The notes under the pieces: generated by a model
What the model was told of the DNA's origin: nothing
Seen by the model: only the letters and a program-made list of their open reading frames with translations
The model's database searches: none
Origin: Lujinxingiaceae bacterium
Lineage (GTDB): Bacteria > Myxococcota_A > Bradymonadia > Bradymonadales > Bradymonadaceae
Direction of reading: 5' to 3'
Assembly: GCA_013697635.1 (NCBI GenBank)
Contig: JACCWM010000166.1
Coordinates: 1-46,201, forward strand
DNA length: 46,201 nucleotides
Shown: positions 8,232 to 16,889 of the stretch, piece by piece
Layout of the letters: each line of letters begins with the position of its first letter
Numbering within the stretch: the stretch's first letter is position 1
Translations under genes and position numbers: made by a program

Positions 8232-10130
8232 TCAGTCGTCTTCTGCGAAAAGCTCGCCGTATTTGTCGAGCTTGGCCAGCACGCCCTCATCGTCGCTCGG
8301 CTCAGAAGCCTCGGAATCATCAGACTCGCTGGACTCGCCGGCTTCGACCTCGCCAGAATCGACCGTCTCGTCGCCGGATCGCTCCTCGACCTCGCTCACC
8401 GATGATTCTTCCAGGCTCTCATCGGACGAGGCCGCAACGTAAGACTCTCTAGGGCTGTAGTCGTAGTCGACGCTGGACTCCATAATCGACTCGGCCAGCG
8501 AGCTGACGCCATTGGACGAGGACTCCATGCCAGGGATGCCCAGCTCGCCAAACTGCAGCGGGTCGCGAAGAAAGAGTACACCGGAGCGCTTGTCGAGGAT
8601 CGCCATGACCTCCTGGGCGCCGTAGATCTCGGCGATGATCTCGTCGATCGAGCCAAAACGATCGCTCTCGCGATCCATCGACATGCAGTCGAAGATGTCG
8701 TCGAGCTTGCGCGGGATGTCTGGATAAAAGCTCGAAGGCATCGGCGAGCGACGCCCGGGCACCTTGCCGGTGAGCATCTCGTAGAACATGATGCCCAGCG
8801 AGTAGATGTCGCTCTTGACCGTGGCCGTGTTCGGATCCTGGAATTGCTCCGGGCTCATGTAGGCCACCGTGCCCACGCCAACATAAACCTGGTTGCCACG
8901 GCCGCCTTCGCGCTCGACGACGCGCGCCATGCCAAAGTCCGAGAGCAGCGCGTTGCCGGCCGCATCGAGCACGACGTTCTCCGGCTTGAGGCTGCCGTGC
9001 ACGATACCCTTGTCGTGGGCCGCGTTGAGCGCATGCAAGATCTGCAGAAAGTACTTCAGCGCCACGCCCAGCGGCGGGCGGCCCTCGACGTCGATCAGGC
9101 GGCGCAGGTTGCCGTTGGGCGCGTACTGCGTGGCGACGAAGGGAAACTCCGTCTCCGTCGAGATGTCGATGATCTGCACGATGTTCGGATGCAGCAGCTT
9201 GGCCTGGGTCTGCACGATCTCGGTGAAGCGCTCGATGATGTCCTCACGCTGCACGCCGGCAAATACGTTGAAGATGTCACGCACCTCCTTGATCGCCACA
9301 TCGCGGTTGAGCCGCACCTGGCGCGCCCGAAACACCGAGCCAATGCCGCCCGAACCGATCTCTTCGATGCGCTCGTAATCTTCTTCCATGGATCGTCCTT
9401 GGGATTGCGGCCTGGCTGGTGAGGGGGCCACGGTGCTCGACGAAAAACTGGAGTTGGTCATGGGTGCTGGTCTCTTTGCGGGAAGTTCAAATTTTGCCAC
9501 CGGCTCAACGATAGGCGCTGGCTGTGGGGCCGCCTCGTGCACCATGGGCGCTTCAACCGGCGCACTGACGAGGGCCGGCTCACTTGGAGCATCAACATCG
9601 AAAAATGAAGCCTCGGGTGCCCGAGAAACGGCTTCGCCCTCGGCCGTATCGCGTGAATTGGAGTTCGAATCGCCAAAACGCCCGCTGCTCGACGCGCCGC
9701 CACCGGACTCGCCACCACCGGACTCGCCACCACCGGACTCGCCACCGAAGGCGTCGAGGTCGAGATCACCCAGAAAGTCGGTGAAGTCGCTGTTCGAGAC
9801 GTCGCTGGAGTCGTCGCCCGCTTCATCGCCCAGAATTTGCTCGGCGAACTCAATCTCGGCCACGCCCATCCAGGCTGTCGGCTGCTCCAAAGCGTAGAGA
9901 CCCTCTTCGGTCACCGTCATCTGGTCGCCGACGCGATCGTAGGTCAGATAGTTGTTCGACTCCAAAAAGCCCACGTAGCTGAGCAAATGCAGTCGCAACT
10001 CGCTGCCCAGACTCTGCTGAATGATGTCGTACGACGCCGGCGTTCCTTGCTGAGCGTGGTCGGCAACCGTCCCCACGATGCGGGTCAGGTCGTCGAGGAT
10101 ATCGCCAAGCGTCAATCCTTCGGTGTTCAT
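8232..10130 (-). CDS. Kinase-like protein with degenerate catalytic loop (probable pseudokinase)
   Basis: A 632-residue protein in four parts. Residues 1 to about 90 look like a winged-helix domain (EEGLYAL near the wing). A Gly/Ser/Glu and Pro/Ala-rich linker with a five-residue repeat runs to about 250. A Ser/Thr protein kinase fold follows to about 520, and an acidic Ser/Glu/Asp tail of about 110 residues ends the chain. The kinase fold keeps the glycine loop GSGGIGSVF, the lysine of VAIKE (K281), the DFG aspartate (D398) and SPEQF. The catalytic loop reads HGSLKPEN (378-385), not HRDLKPEN, so the catalytic base Asp is Ser380. It may bind ATP without phosphotransfer, or have very low activity. 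It is followed by the carbonic-anhydrase-like gene. The CAGGAGAACG before the ATG is a good ribosome site. Confidence 0.9.
   Translation of the reverse strand: MNTEGLTLGDILDDLTRIVGTVADHAQQGTPASYDIIQQSLGSELRLHLLSYVGFLESNNYLTYDRVGDQMTVTEEGLYALEQPTAWMGVAEIEFAEQILGDEAGDDSSDVSNSDFTDFLGDLDLDAFGGESGGGESGGGESGGGASSSGRFGDSNSNSRDTAEGEAVSRAPEASFFDVDAPSEPALVSAPVEAPMVHEAAPQPAPIVEPVAKFELPAKRPAPMTNSSFSSSTVAPSPARPQSQGRSMEEDYERIEEIGSGGIGSVFRARQVRLNRDVAIKEVRDIFNVFAGVQREDIIERFTEIVQTQAKLLHPNIVQIIDISTETEFPFVATQYAPNGNLRRLIDVEGRPPLGVALKYFLQILHALNAAHDKGIVHGSLKPENVVLDAAGNALLSDFGMARVVEREGGRGNQVYVGVGTVAYMSPEQFQDPNTATVKSDIYSLGIMFYEMLTGKVPGRRSPMPSSFYPDIPRKLDDIFDCMSMDRESDRFGSIDEIIAEIYGAQEVMAILDKRSGVLFLRDPLQFGELGIPGMESSSNGVSSLAESIMESSVDYDYSPRESYVAASSDESLEESSVSEVEERSGDETVDSGEVEAGESSESDDSEASEPSDDEGVLAKLDKYGELFAEDD
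9696..9746 (-). repeat. 15-bp in-frame tandem repeat in the kinase-like gene
   Basis: Three copies of a 15 bp unit (plus-strand form gccaccaccggactc, the rightward-first copy with one change) plus a partial fourth encode repeated GGESG in the linker between the winged-helix and kinase-like domains. Because the unit is a multiple of three, copy-number change would alter linker length without a frameshift. Confidence 0.9.
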
Positions 10131-10235
10131 CGTTCTCCTGGCCTAGGGCCTCGCCAAAATCGAGCTCGCCAAACGTATGCGAAAGCGAGCTTACCCCAGC
10201 ATCTTCACAGCCGCAACGGGCAACACGAAAGCGCG

Positions 10236-11561
10236 TCAGACACCGAAGGCGCGGCGCGAATTCGGTACAGGATCAGCCTCGCTCTCGCCAAAGAGGCGCC
10301 GGACCTGGCGTGACCACTTCGGCACCAGCTCGGGGCGCGCGGGGAACTGACGATAAAGCAGCCGAACGAGCATCATGCGCGCAACCACTGGCGCAAGGCG
10401 CGCGGCGATCGCAACATTGCGCATACCCGCGCGCAGCTTGCCTGCGATCAGCGCCGGATCGACCCCAGGCATGCGTTGCTCGAGGCCTTCGAGGGCCGTG
10501 GCCATGTCGACAAAGCCGTGGTCGAACATCGCCGCGAGCTCGTCGACACTGACCGTTTGCGAGAAGCGGCGAAAGAGGTCGTAGGCGGCGAGCAGCCCCC
10601 CCCAGCGCCGCTGCCAGCTCAGAGCATAGCCGTGGGTGCCTTTGCCCGTGGCCAGCGCGTCGGCCAACAGCCGCGCGGCGACCAGGCCGGCGCCCACCCC
10701 GGAGCCATGCGCGGAGAACACCTGACAGGCGGCATCGCCAAGCAGCGCGACCTTGCCATCGGCGATGCGTTCGAAGGGCCGGCGCAGCGGAATCGCCAGG
10801 CTGCCCCCAAAGATGCGCTCGCCGACCCAGGGCTGCTCGCGCACAAAGTCATCGAGCATACGCCGCCCGGAGCGATGCCCGAGCGCCGGGATGCTGCCCG
10901 TCAAGATGCTCACCGTTCCAGCGTGCACCTTGAGGTTGAGCACCGAGAAGCCGCCCTCGACGCCTGTAAAACACGCCGTATCCCCGATCGGCACCTTGTG
11001 GCTCGCAAAGTAGTCGCGTGCTGCGCCCGGTTCACGTATCGCGCGCACCTCCTGGGCCGCCACGCACAGATGCTCGCGCTCGATGCCCGGCCGCCCCAAG
11101 AGCCCCGCCCCGACCAGCCCTGAAGCATCGACGACAAAGCGCGCCCCGATCGCCCCAAGCGAGGTGTGCAGCCACTTGCCATCAAAGCGGTAGACCTGCA
11201 CCTCGCCCAAAAAGCGCACCCCGGCCGCCTCGCCCTCTCCCTGCAGCCGGCTCACGAGCTGGCGCATATCGACCTCGAGCACATCGTGCTCGCGCACCAC
11301 CAGCCGCTCCGGCCCCCAACCTGCAAACATATGAAACGGCTCTCCGGCCGACAGCAACTCCGGCACACCCGGGCGCCCAATACCGGCCCAATCGAACATC
11401 CAACCCGGCACCCCGTTGACCCAGCGCGCTCCGGCCTGCTCGATCGGACGCCGGTCCAAACACAGCACCGACAAACCGCGTCGGGCACACAGCAAAGCCG
11501 CCGCCGAGCCGGCCGAGCCGGCTCCGACCACAACCACGTCCGCGCGCATGATAGATTTCAT
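10236..11561 (-). CDS. FAD-dependent oxidoreductase (geranylgeranyl-reductase-like)
   Basis: A 441-residue flavoprotein of the p-hydroxybenzoate hydroxylase/geranylgeranyl reductase superfamily. The N-terminal Rossmann motif is VVVGAGSAGSAAALL with an acidic-basic DRR at the end of the second strand. The second FAD-binding motif, VALLGDAACQ, lies near residue 275 and is followed by the glycine-rich GSGVGAGLVAA helix. The substrate cannot be read from the sequence; halogenases, monooxygenases and lipid reductases share this frame. The ATG at 11561 has GGAGG seven bases upstream. It starts 42 bp after uvrA on the same strand and may share its transcript. Confidence 0.85.
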   Translation of the reverse strand: MKSIMRADVVVVGAGSAGSAAALLCARRGLSVLCLDRRPIEQAGARWVNGVPGWMFDWAGIGRPGVPELLSAGEPFHMFAGWGPERLVVREHDVLEVDMRQLVSRLQGEGEAAGVRFLGEVQVYRFDGKWLHTSLGAIGARFVVDASGLVGAGLLGRPGIEREHLCVAAQEVRAIREPGAARDYFASHKVPIGDTACFTGVEGGFSVLNLKVHAGTVSILTGSIPALGHRSGRRMLDDFVREQPWVGERIFGGSLAIPLRRPFERIADGKVALLGDAACQVFSAHGSGVGAGLVAARLLADALATGKGTHGYALSWQRRWGGLLAAYDLFRRFSQTVSVDELAAMFDHGFVDMATALEGLEQRMPGVDPALIAGKLRAGMRNVAIAARLAPVVARMMLVRLLYRQFPARPELVPKWSRQVRRLFGESEADPVPNSRRAFGV

Positions 11562-11603
11562 CGGGCATCCTCCAGTTGGGGTGAATGCCTAAAACCTAAT
11601 CAC

Positions 11604-14540
11604 CTACCCGCTCGCCAGCACGTCGCCCAAGAAACGCCCGGTGTGCGAGGACGCGACGCGAACGACGTCCTCGGGTGTGCCGGCGGCGACCACATAGCCG
11701 CCCTCGTCGCCGCCCTCGGGGCCGAGCTCGATGACGTGGTCGGCGTAGGCGATGATGTCGATGTTGTGCTCGATCATCACGACCGTGTTGCCGGCGTCGA
11801 CGAGCTTGTCGACCACCTCGAGCAGCTTGCGGATGTCGTCGAAGTGCAGGCCCGTGCTGGGCTCGTCGAGGATGTAGAGGGTGTCGCCGGTCGCGATCTT
11901 GGCCAGCTCGCGGCTGAGCTTGACGCGCTGCGCCTCGCCGCCGGAGAGTGTCGGCGAGGGCTGGCCAAGGCGCATGTAGTCGAGGCCGACGTCGAGCAGG
12001 GTCTTGAGCACGCGTGAGATCTTGGGGTGGCTGACAAAGAGCTCGGCGGCGTCGGCGATCGTCAAATCGAGCACGTCGGCTATCGAGTGGCCCTTGTACT
12101 GCACGCGCAGCGTCGTGGCGTTGAAGCGCCGGCCATGACAGCTGTTGCAGGGCACGTAGACGTCGGCCAGAAAGCTCATCTCCACCTTGTTCGAGCCGCC
12201 GCCCTGGCACTCCTCGCAGCGGCCGCCGCTGACGTTGAAGCTGAAGCGGCCCGGCTCAAAGCCGTACATCTTGGACTCGGGAAGCGTGGCGAAAAAGCCG
12301 CGGATCAGATCGAAGACCTTGGTGTAGGTCGCCGGGTTGCTGCGCGGCGTGCGCCCGATCGGGCTCTGGTCGATCTCGATGATCTTGTCGTAGCGCTCCA
12401 GGCCCTCGATGCGCTCGTGGGCGCCCACCGAGCGGTGCTTGAAGTTGACCCGGCGCGCAATCGCCGGAAACAAAATGTCGTTGATCAGCGTGCTTTTGCC
12501 GGCGCCAGAGACGCCGGTCACGCAGACAAAGCAGCGCGACGGGATGTGGATGTCGATGTCCTTGAGATTGTTCTCGCGGGCGCCAAAGATCGTGATGCCC
12601 TCGGCCGGCACGCGGCGCGTCTCGGGGTAGCCGAGCTTTCGCCGCCCGGAGAGATAGTCGCCGGTGACGCTGCCTACAGTGGCCCGAATCTCGTCGGGCG
12701 TGCCGCTGGCGACCACAAAGCCGCCCTCGCGCCCGGCGCCCGGGCCAAAGTCGACGATGTAGTCGGCGCACTCCATGGTCTCGCGGTCGTGCTCGACGAC
12801 GATCACGGAGTTTCCCCGGTCGCGCAGACCCGCCAGCGTCGTCAACAGCCGGGAGTGGTCGCGCTGGTGCAGCCCGATGCTGGGCTCGTCGAGCACATAG
12901 AGGATGCCCGAGAGCTCGCTGCCAAGCTGGCTTGCCAGGCGGATGCGCTGGCTCTCGCCGCCGGAGAGCGTCGAGGCGGCGCGGCCAAGCGCCAGATAGC
13001 TCAGGCCCACGTCCTCGAGAAACTTCAGCCGGCGCCCGATCTCGGCCACGAGATCGGTGGCGATCACGGCCTCGCGCTCGCTTAAGCGCACCTCCTCAAA
13101 GAAGCGCCGCGCACGGTCGAGCCCCATCTGGTTGACGCCATCGAGCGACTCGCCGCGAAAGCTCACCGCCCGGCTCTCCGGGCGAAGCCTGCGCCCCTCG
13201 CACTCAGGACAGCGCGCAAGGCCGATGAACTCCTCAAAGAACGCGCGTGCTCCGGCCGACTTGGCCTTGGCGTGGGCGCGCTCGACAAAGTTCGCGATGC
13301 CGTCAAAGCCCTTGTAGCCCTTGGCCGTGTTGCTCGGCCCCTCCAAAATGGTCTTCTGATCGGCGGCCGACAGCTCGCCCCAGGGCCTGTCCAGGTCGAG
13401 CGCTCGCGCCTCGGCCGTGGTCTGCAGCTTCTCCCAGACGTCGGCGACCTCGTCGGCCCAGCGAAAGCGCTTGACCCACGTCGTGCCCGAGCGCGGCTTG
13501 CCCGGCGCCGATCCGATCGCCGCGATCGCCCCGTCGTTGACGCTCAACTCGCGCTCGACCACCAGCAGCCCGACATCAACCTGGCCCGTGGCCCCAATCC
13601 CGCTGCACGTCGCGCACATACCCAGCGGGCTGTTAAACGAGAAGCTCTGGTGGGTCAGCTCCGGAAAGGCGATGTTGCAGTTGATGCACGAGCGCTCGCG
13701 GCTGTAGAGCCGCTCGCGCTCTTTTTGGCTGCCGACTGCCGGAATCAACACGATCAGCCGCCCATCACCGGTCTTGAGCGCAAGCTCCACGCTCTCGGTC
13801 ACGCGTGCCAGCGCGTCGGGCTTTGCGACCAGCCGGTCGACGACCACGTCGATGTTATGGCGCTTATGCAAATCGAGCTTGTCCACGCCCTCGAGATCGA
13901 GCAACTCGCCGTCGATGCGCGCCCGCGCAAACCCGGACTTTCGCAGCTTATCGAACAGATCGCGGTACTCGCCCTTGCGATTTCGCACCAGCGGCGCCAG
14001 CACCATGAACTTCGTGCTCGCCTCGATCTCCAAAATATCGCCCACCATCTGCTCATCGGCCATCGCCGTGACCTCGCCACCGCACTGGTGACAGTGCTGG
14101 TGGCCCAGGCGCGCATACAACACCCGCAGATGGTCATGAATCTCGGTGATGGTACCCACCGTGCTTCGCGGATTGGACCCCGTGGTCTTCTGCTCGATGC
14201 TGATCGTCGGGCTCAACCCCAACAACTGGTCAAAGTCCGGCTTCTCGATCTGGCCCAGAAACTGGCGCGCATAGGTCGACAGACTCTCGACATAGCGCCG
14301 CCGCCCCTCCGCATACAGCGTATCAAAGGCCAGGCTGGATTTTCCCGACCCGCTTGGCCCCGTAAACACCACGAGCTTTCGCTTGGGAATCACCAGATCG
14401 AGGTCGCGAAGATTGTGCTCCCGCGCCCCACGAATCACGATCGAGTCCCCAACATCGACCACCGGCATCAAGCGCTGCACCGGCTTGGCTTCGGCCCCCG
14501 AAGGGTTGTTGTCCGGGGTATGTACTGGCAAACTGCTCAT
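11604..14540 (-). CDS. uvrA: Excinuclease ABC subunit A
   Basis: UvrA dimers find bulky DNA damage and load UvrB in nucleotide excision repair. The protein is 978 residues, slightly long because of about 30 extra N-terminal residues before the usual [11 protein letters not shown] start; an internal Met at residue 25 is an alternative. Both ABC ATPase halves are complete: Walker [10 protein letters not shown] (61-69) and GVSGAGKST (about 675), and two signature motifs TLSGGESQR and TLSGGEAQR. Zinc-module cysteines are present in CHQCGG, CINC, CATC and, in the second half, CEECQGGG with CNSCHGRRF. It is divergent from the small lipoprotein gene across a 154 bp gap. I looked for a LexA-type operator in that gap and saw no convincing one. 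Confidence 0.98.
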   Translation of the reverse strand: MSSLPVHTPDNNPSGAEAKPVQRLMPVVDVGDSIVIRGAREHNLRDLDLVIPKRKLVVFTGPSGSGKSSLAFDTLYAEGRRRYVESLSTYARQFLGQIEKPDFDQLLGLSPTISIEQKTTGSNPRSTVGTITEIHDHLRVLYARLGHQHCHQCGGEVTAMADEQMVGDILEIEASTKFMVLAPLVRNRKGEYRDLFDKLRKSGFARARIDGELLDLEGVDKLDLHKRHNIDVVVDRLVAKPDALARVTESVELALKTGDGRLIVLIPAVGSQKERERLYSRERSCINCNIAFPELTHQSFSFNSPLGMCATCSGIGATGQVDVGLLVVERELSVNDGAIAAIGSAPGKPRSGTTWVKRFRWADEVADVWEKLQTTAEARALDLDRPWGELSAADQKTILEGPSNTAKGYKGFDGIANFVERAHAKAKSAGARAFFEEFIGLARCPECEGRRLRPESRAVSFRGESLDGVNQMGLDRARRFFEEVRLSEREAVIATDLVAEIGRRLKFLEDVGLSYLALGRAASTLSGGESQRIRLASQLGSELSGILYVLDEPSIGLHQRDHSRLLTTLAGLRDRGNSVIVVEHDRETMECADYIVDFGPGAGREGGFVVASGTPDEIRATVGSVTGDYLSGRRKLGYPETRRVPAEGITIFGARENNLKDIDIHIPSRCFVCVTGVSGAGKSTLINDILFPAIARRVNFKHRSVGAHERIEGLERYDKIIEIDQSPIGRTPRSNPATYTKVFDLIRGFFATLPESKMYGFEPGRFSFNVSGGRCEECQGGGSNKVEMSFLADVYVPCNSCHGRRFNATTLRVQYKGHSIADVLDLTIADAAELFVSHPKISRVLKTLLDVGLDYMRLGQPSPTLSGGEAQRVKLSRELAKIATGDTLYILDEPSTGLHFDDIRKLLEVVDKLVDAGNTVVMIEHNIDIIAYADHVIELGPEGGDEGGYVVAAGTPEDVVRVASSHTGRFLGDVLASG

Positions 14541-14694
14541 AAGATACGGCCTGACTGCGCTTCACTGAATTTTGCATCGAACCCGCACGCGTCGGCGAGC
14601 TTGCCCCAGAGAACAACCCCACACCAGCTATTATTTTTGACCGCCCATATCTCTGGCGCCACCTCACGTATTTTTAGTCAAACGAGGCTTACCG

Positions 14695-15012
14695 ATGAAA
14701 AAGACATGCTTGGCTGCCCTGTGTCTCACGCTGCTCATCGGCTGCTGGAACAAGCCCTTTGACCCTGCGGCCTGGAACAATGCCCCGGATGACGCCACGC
14801 GCTGCGCGATGGGAGCAAGCCTCATCAAAACCCTCGACGGCATGAGCCGCGCCGACTTCGAAACGATGTTCGCCCTCGACACCGCAAACGAGCAGTCCTC
14901 CCACCTCGTTGTGGGCGGATGCATGCTCGGCTGTCACGGCGGCGGCTTCGTGATCATCAACGTCGACTTCGAGGGCGACACGATCGTGAGCGCCGTGCGC
15001 GGCAAAAGCTAG
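14695..15012 (+). CDS. Small putative lipoprotein, unknown function
   Basis: A 105-residue protein with a short signal peptide and lipobox LLIGC. GAGG lies seven bases before the ATG. The mature part is mixed alpha/beta with a CMLGCHGGG stretch near residue 75, whose paired cysteines could form a disulphide. No family is recognised. It sits between uvrA (divergent) and darT (same strand, 166 bp downstream) and marks the left edge of the defence island. There is no evidence that it belongs functionally to the darTG pair. Confidence 0.7.
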   Translation: MKKTCLAALCLTLLIGCWNKPFDPAAWNNAPDDATRCAMGASLIKTLDGMSRADFETMFALDTANEQSSHLVVGGCMLGCHGGGFVIINVDFEGDTIVSAVRGKS

Positions 15013-15178
15013 CTTCAGCTCGCGGTCGAATGAGAATTTTGTCGGTCGCGGACCAACTCGCGTCGTATTGCGCCCGTTTCAGCAACGCTCGGCGCTTCCC
15101 GTCTACGCTCACGCCCAGCTAGACACTTGTATGGGCTTGGAGTATTTTTCGAGACGATTACTGAAGGCGATCCGACCC

Positions 15179-15802
15179 ATGACCTTGATCCTCCACATCA
15201 CGAACATTTCCAACTTGGAGAACATCCTGGTGAATGGAGGGTTATGGAGTATCAACCAAATGCCAGCGACGCTGACGCCGCACTCTAGTGCACACGCGAG
15301 TATCCAGCTTCGCCGAGCACAGACCAAGGTTCCGCTTAACCGTGGAGGCTTCCTTCATGACTACGTACCGTTCTACTTCGGCGAGCGGTCACCGATGCTG
15401 TACGCGAACCACACCGGGACGGTTGTGGGCAGCAACAATGGACAGAATTCAATCATCTACCTGGTCAGCTCGGTTCAAACGGTAGCCTCATTCACCAATG
15501 ACTGGGTGTTCACCGACGGCCATGCGATTATGGTACCCCTGACGAGTTTTTTCGATGACCTGGCGCACCTAAACCAGATCGACTGGAAGGCTGTCCGCGC
15601 GACCTACTGGGCTGACACCAACGATGACCCAGACCGGAAGCGAAGAAAGCAAGCGGAATTCCTTGTTCACCAGTTCGTTCCCTTTTCATGGTTTACGGAG
15701 TTCGCCGTGCTCAATCAAGAGGTCGCGCAACAGGTCCAATCGATCCTGGCGAACGCAAACGCGGCGCTGCCCGTTAAAGTACGTCGAGATTGGTACTACT
15801 AA
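15179..15802 (+). CDS. darT: DarT-type ssDNA thymidine ADP-ribosyltransferase toxin
   Basis: DarT toxins (DUF4433) transfer ADP-ribose from NAD+ to thymidine in single-stranded DNA, blocking replication of host or phage. This 207-residue protein follows the Thermus aquaticus DarT closely by memory of that sequence. It has an N-terminal LHITNISNL, an RRAQTKVP arginine pair (45-46), the HDYVPFYFGERSPMLYA core, TYWAD, and KQAEF with the presumed catalytic glutamate at E160. It ends RRDWYY as the family does. The ATG at 15179 gives the family length, with GAAGG eleven bases upstream; a TTG at 15068 would add an unrelated 37-residue head. GC is clearly lower than in uvrA. The antitoxin gene follows after 11 bp. 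Confidence 0.93.
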   Translation: MTLILHITNISNLENILVNGGLWSINQMPATLTPHSSAHASIQLRRAQTKVPLNRGGFLHDYVPFYFGERSPMLYANHTGTVVGSNNGQNSIIYLVSSVQTVASFTNDWVFTDGHAIMVPLTSFFDDLAHLNQIDWKAVRATYWADTNDDPDRKRRKQAEFLVHQFVPFSWFTEFAVLNQEVAQQVQSILANANAALPVKVRRDWYY

Positions 15803-15813
15803 AGGAGACTTCG

Positions 15814-16875
15814 ATGATTGAAAGCACTTCAGGAAATCTTCTGAACGCCGAGGTCGATGCCCTCGTCAACACGATAAATTGCGTCGGTGTGATGGGCAAA
15901 GGCATCGCGCTTCAGTTCAAGCAGGCGTTCCCCGAGATGTTCGAGGCCTATCGCAAAGCCTCGAAAGCCGGTGAAGTCGTTCCCGGAAAGATGTACATCT
16001 ACGCCACCGGTTCACTTTTAGGACCGAAGTTCATCGTGAACTTCCCGACTAAACGCCACTGGAAGGGGAAGAGCCGACTGGAGGACATCGACGCTGGGCT
16101 CGTGGACTTGGTTCGACAAGTACACGAACTGGGGATTCGGTCGATAGCAATTCCACCTCTTGGGAGCGGCAATGGTGGCCTCGATTGGTCCGTCGTGCGC
16201 CCTCGAATCGTCGAAGCGTTCGAATCACTTCCAGATGTCCGAGTTCTCCTCTACGAACCCAAGGGCGAACCCCAAGGAGAAGACCGCCGGATCGCGCCGA
16301 CGAAAGAGAAGCTAACTACGGCACGAGCCCTCTTCATCCGACTGCTCGACCTGTACACTATTCCAAGCTACGAGCTTACGCTTCTCGAGGTTCAGAAGCT
16401 CGCCTACTTCCTCCAAGAAGCGGGCCAGCCGCTTCGACTCCAATTCGCGAGGCACCACTACGGCCCCTATGCGCACAACCTCAACCACGTTCTGCGTCGC
16501 CTGGAGGGGCACTATCTACACGGGGCGACGGACGTGAAGCCCAGCACCGAGATCAAACTCGTCGCAGGGATAAATGAGGAGGCGACAAATTTCCTCGCCG
16601 ATGACGCCCAAGCCAACGCACGCCTTGATCGAGTCGCCGAACTCATTCATGGGTTCGAGACCCCTTATGGCATGGAGCTGCTCGCCACTGTGCATTGGGT
16701 TGCTCAGGAAGATGGTGCCGCGATCGAAGATATCGACCATTGCGTCAATTTGATCCATGCTTGGAGCAATCGCAAACGGCAAGTCTTGCGGCAAGACCAC
16801 ATTCGCGTTGCACACCACGCCTTGAAGCGCCATGGCTGGTTCGATCCTGCCCCTGCTAGCTTGGCCGGCCGGTGA
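15814..16875 (+). CDS. darG: DarG-type macrodomain antitoxin
   Basis: DarG removes ADP-ribose from thymidine and also binds DarT directly. Residues 1-150 are the macrodomain: GNLLNAEVDALVNT, then GVMGKGIALQF, and PPLGSGNGGLDW in the phosphate loop. K80 in NFPTKRHW falls at the lysine reported as catalytic in Thermus DarG. Residues from about 163 to 353 form a helical domain with VQKLAYFLQEAG and HHYGPYAHN, where DarT neutralisation is expected. I start it at the ATG at 15814 because AAGGAG, overlapping the darT stop, lies six bases upstream. The two genes are therefore one operon. It converges with hsdM, leaving 14 bp. Confidence 0.93.
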   Translation: MIESTSGNLLNAEVDALVNTINCVGVMGKGIALQFKQAFPEMFEAYRKASKAGEVVPGKMYIYATGSLLGPKFIVNFPTKRHWKGKSRLEDIDAGLVDLVRQVHELGIRSIAIPPLGSGNGGLDWSVVRPRIVEAFESLPDVRVLLYEPKGEPQGEDRRIAPTKEKLTTARALFIRLLDLYTIPSYELTLLEVQKLAYFLQEAGQPLRLQFARHHYGPYAHNLNHVLRRLEGHYLHGATDVKPSTEIKLVAGINEEATNFLADDAQANARLDRVAELIHGFETPYGMELLATVHWVAQEDGAAIEDIDHCVNLIHAWSNRKRQVLRQDHIRVAHHALKRHGWFDPAPASLAGR

Positions 16876-16889
16876 ATCCGAGCGAACGC

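Noticed and set aside
14541-14694. Possible SOS operator before uvrA
   Set aside because: I saw an isolated GAAC but no paired half-site at a known LexA spacing.
15068-15178. N-terminal extension of DarT from a TTG start
   Set aside because: The extra 37 residues have no family counterpart. The ATG at 15179 gives the known family length and places the catalytic Glu at position 160.
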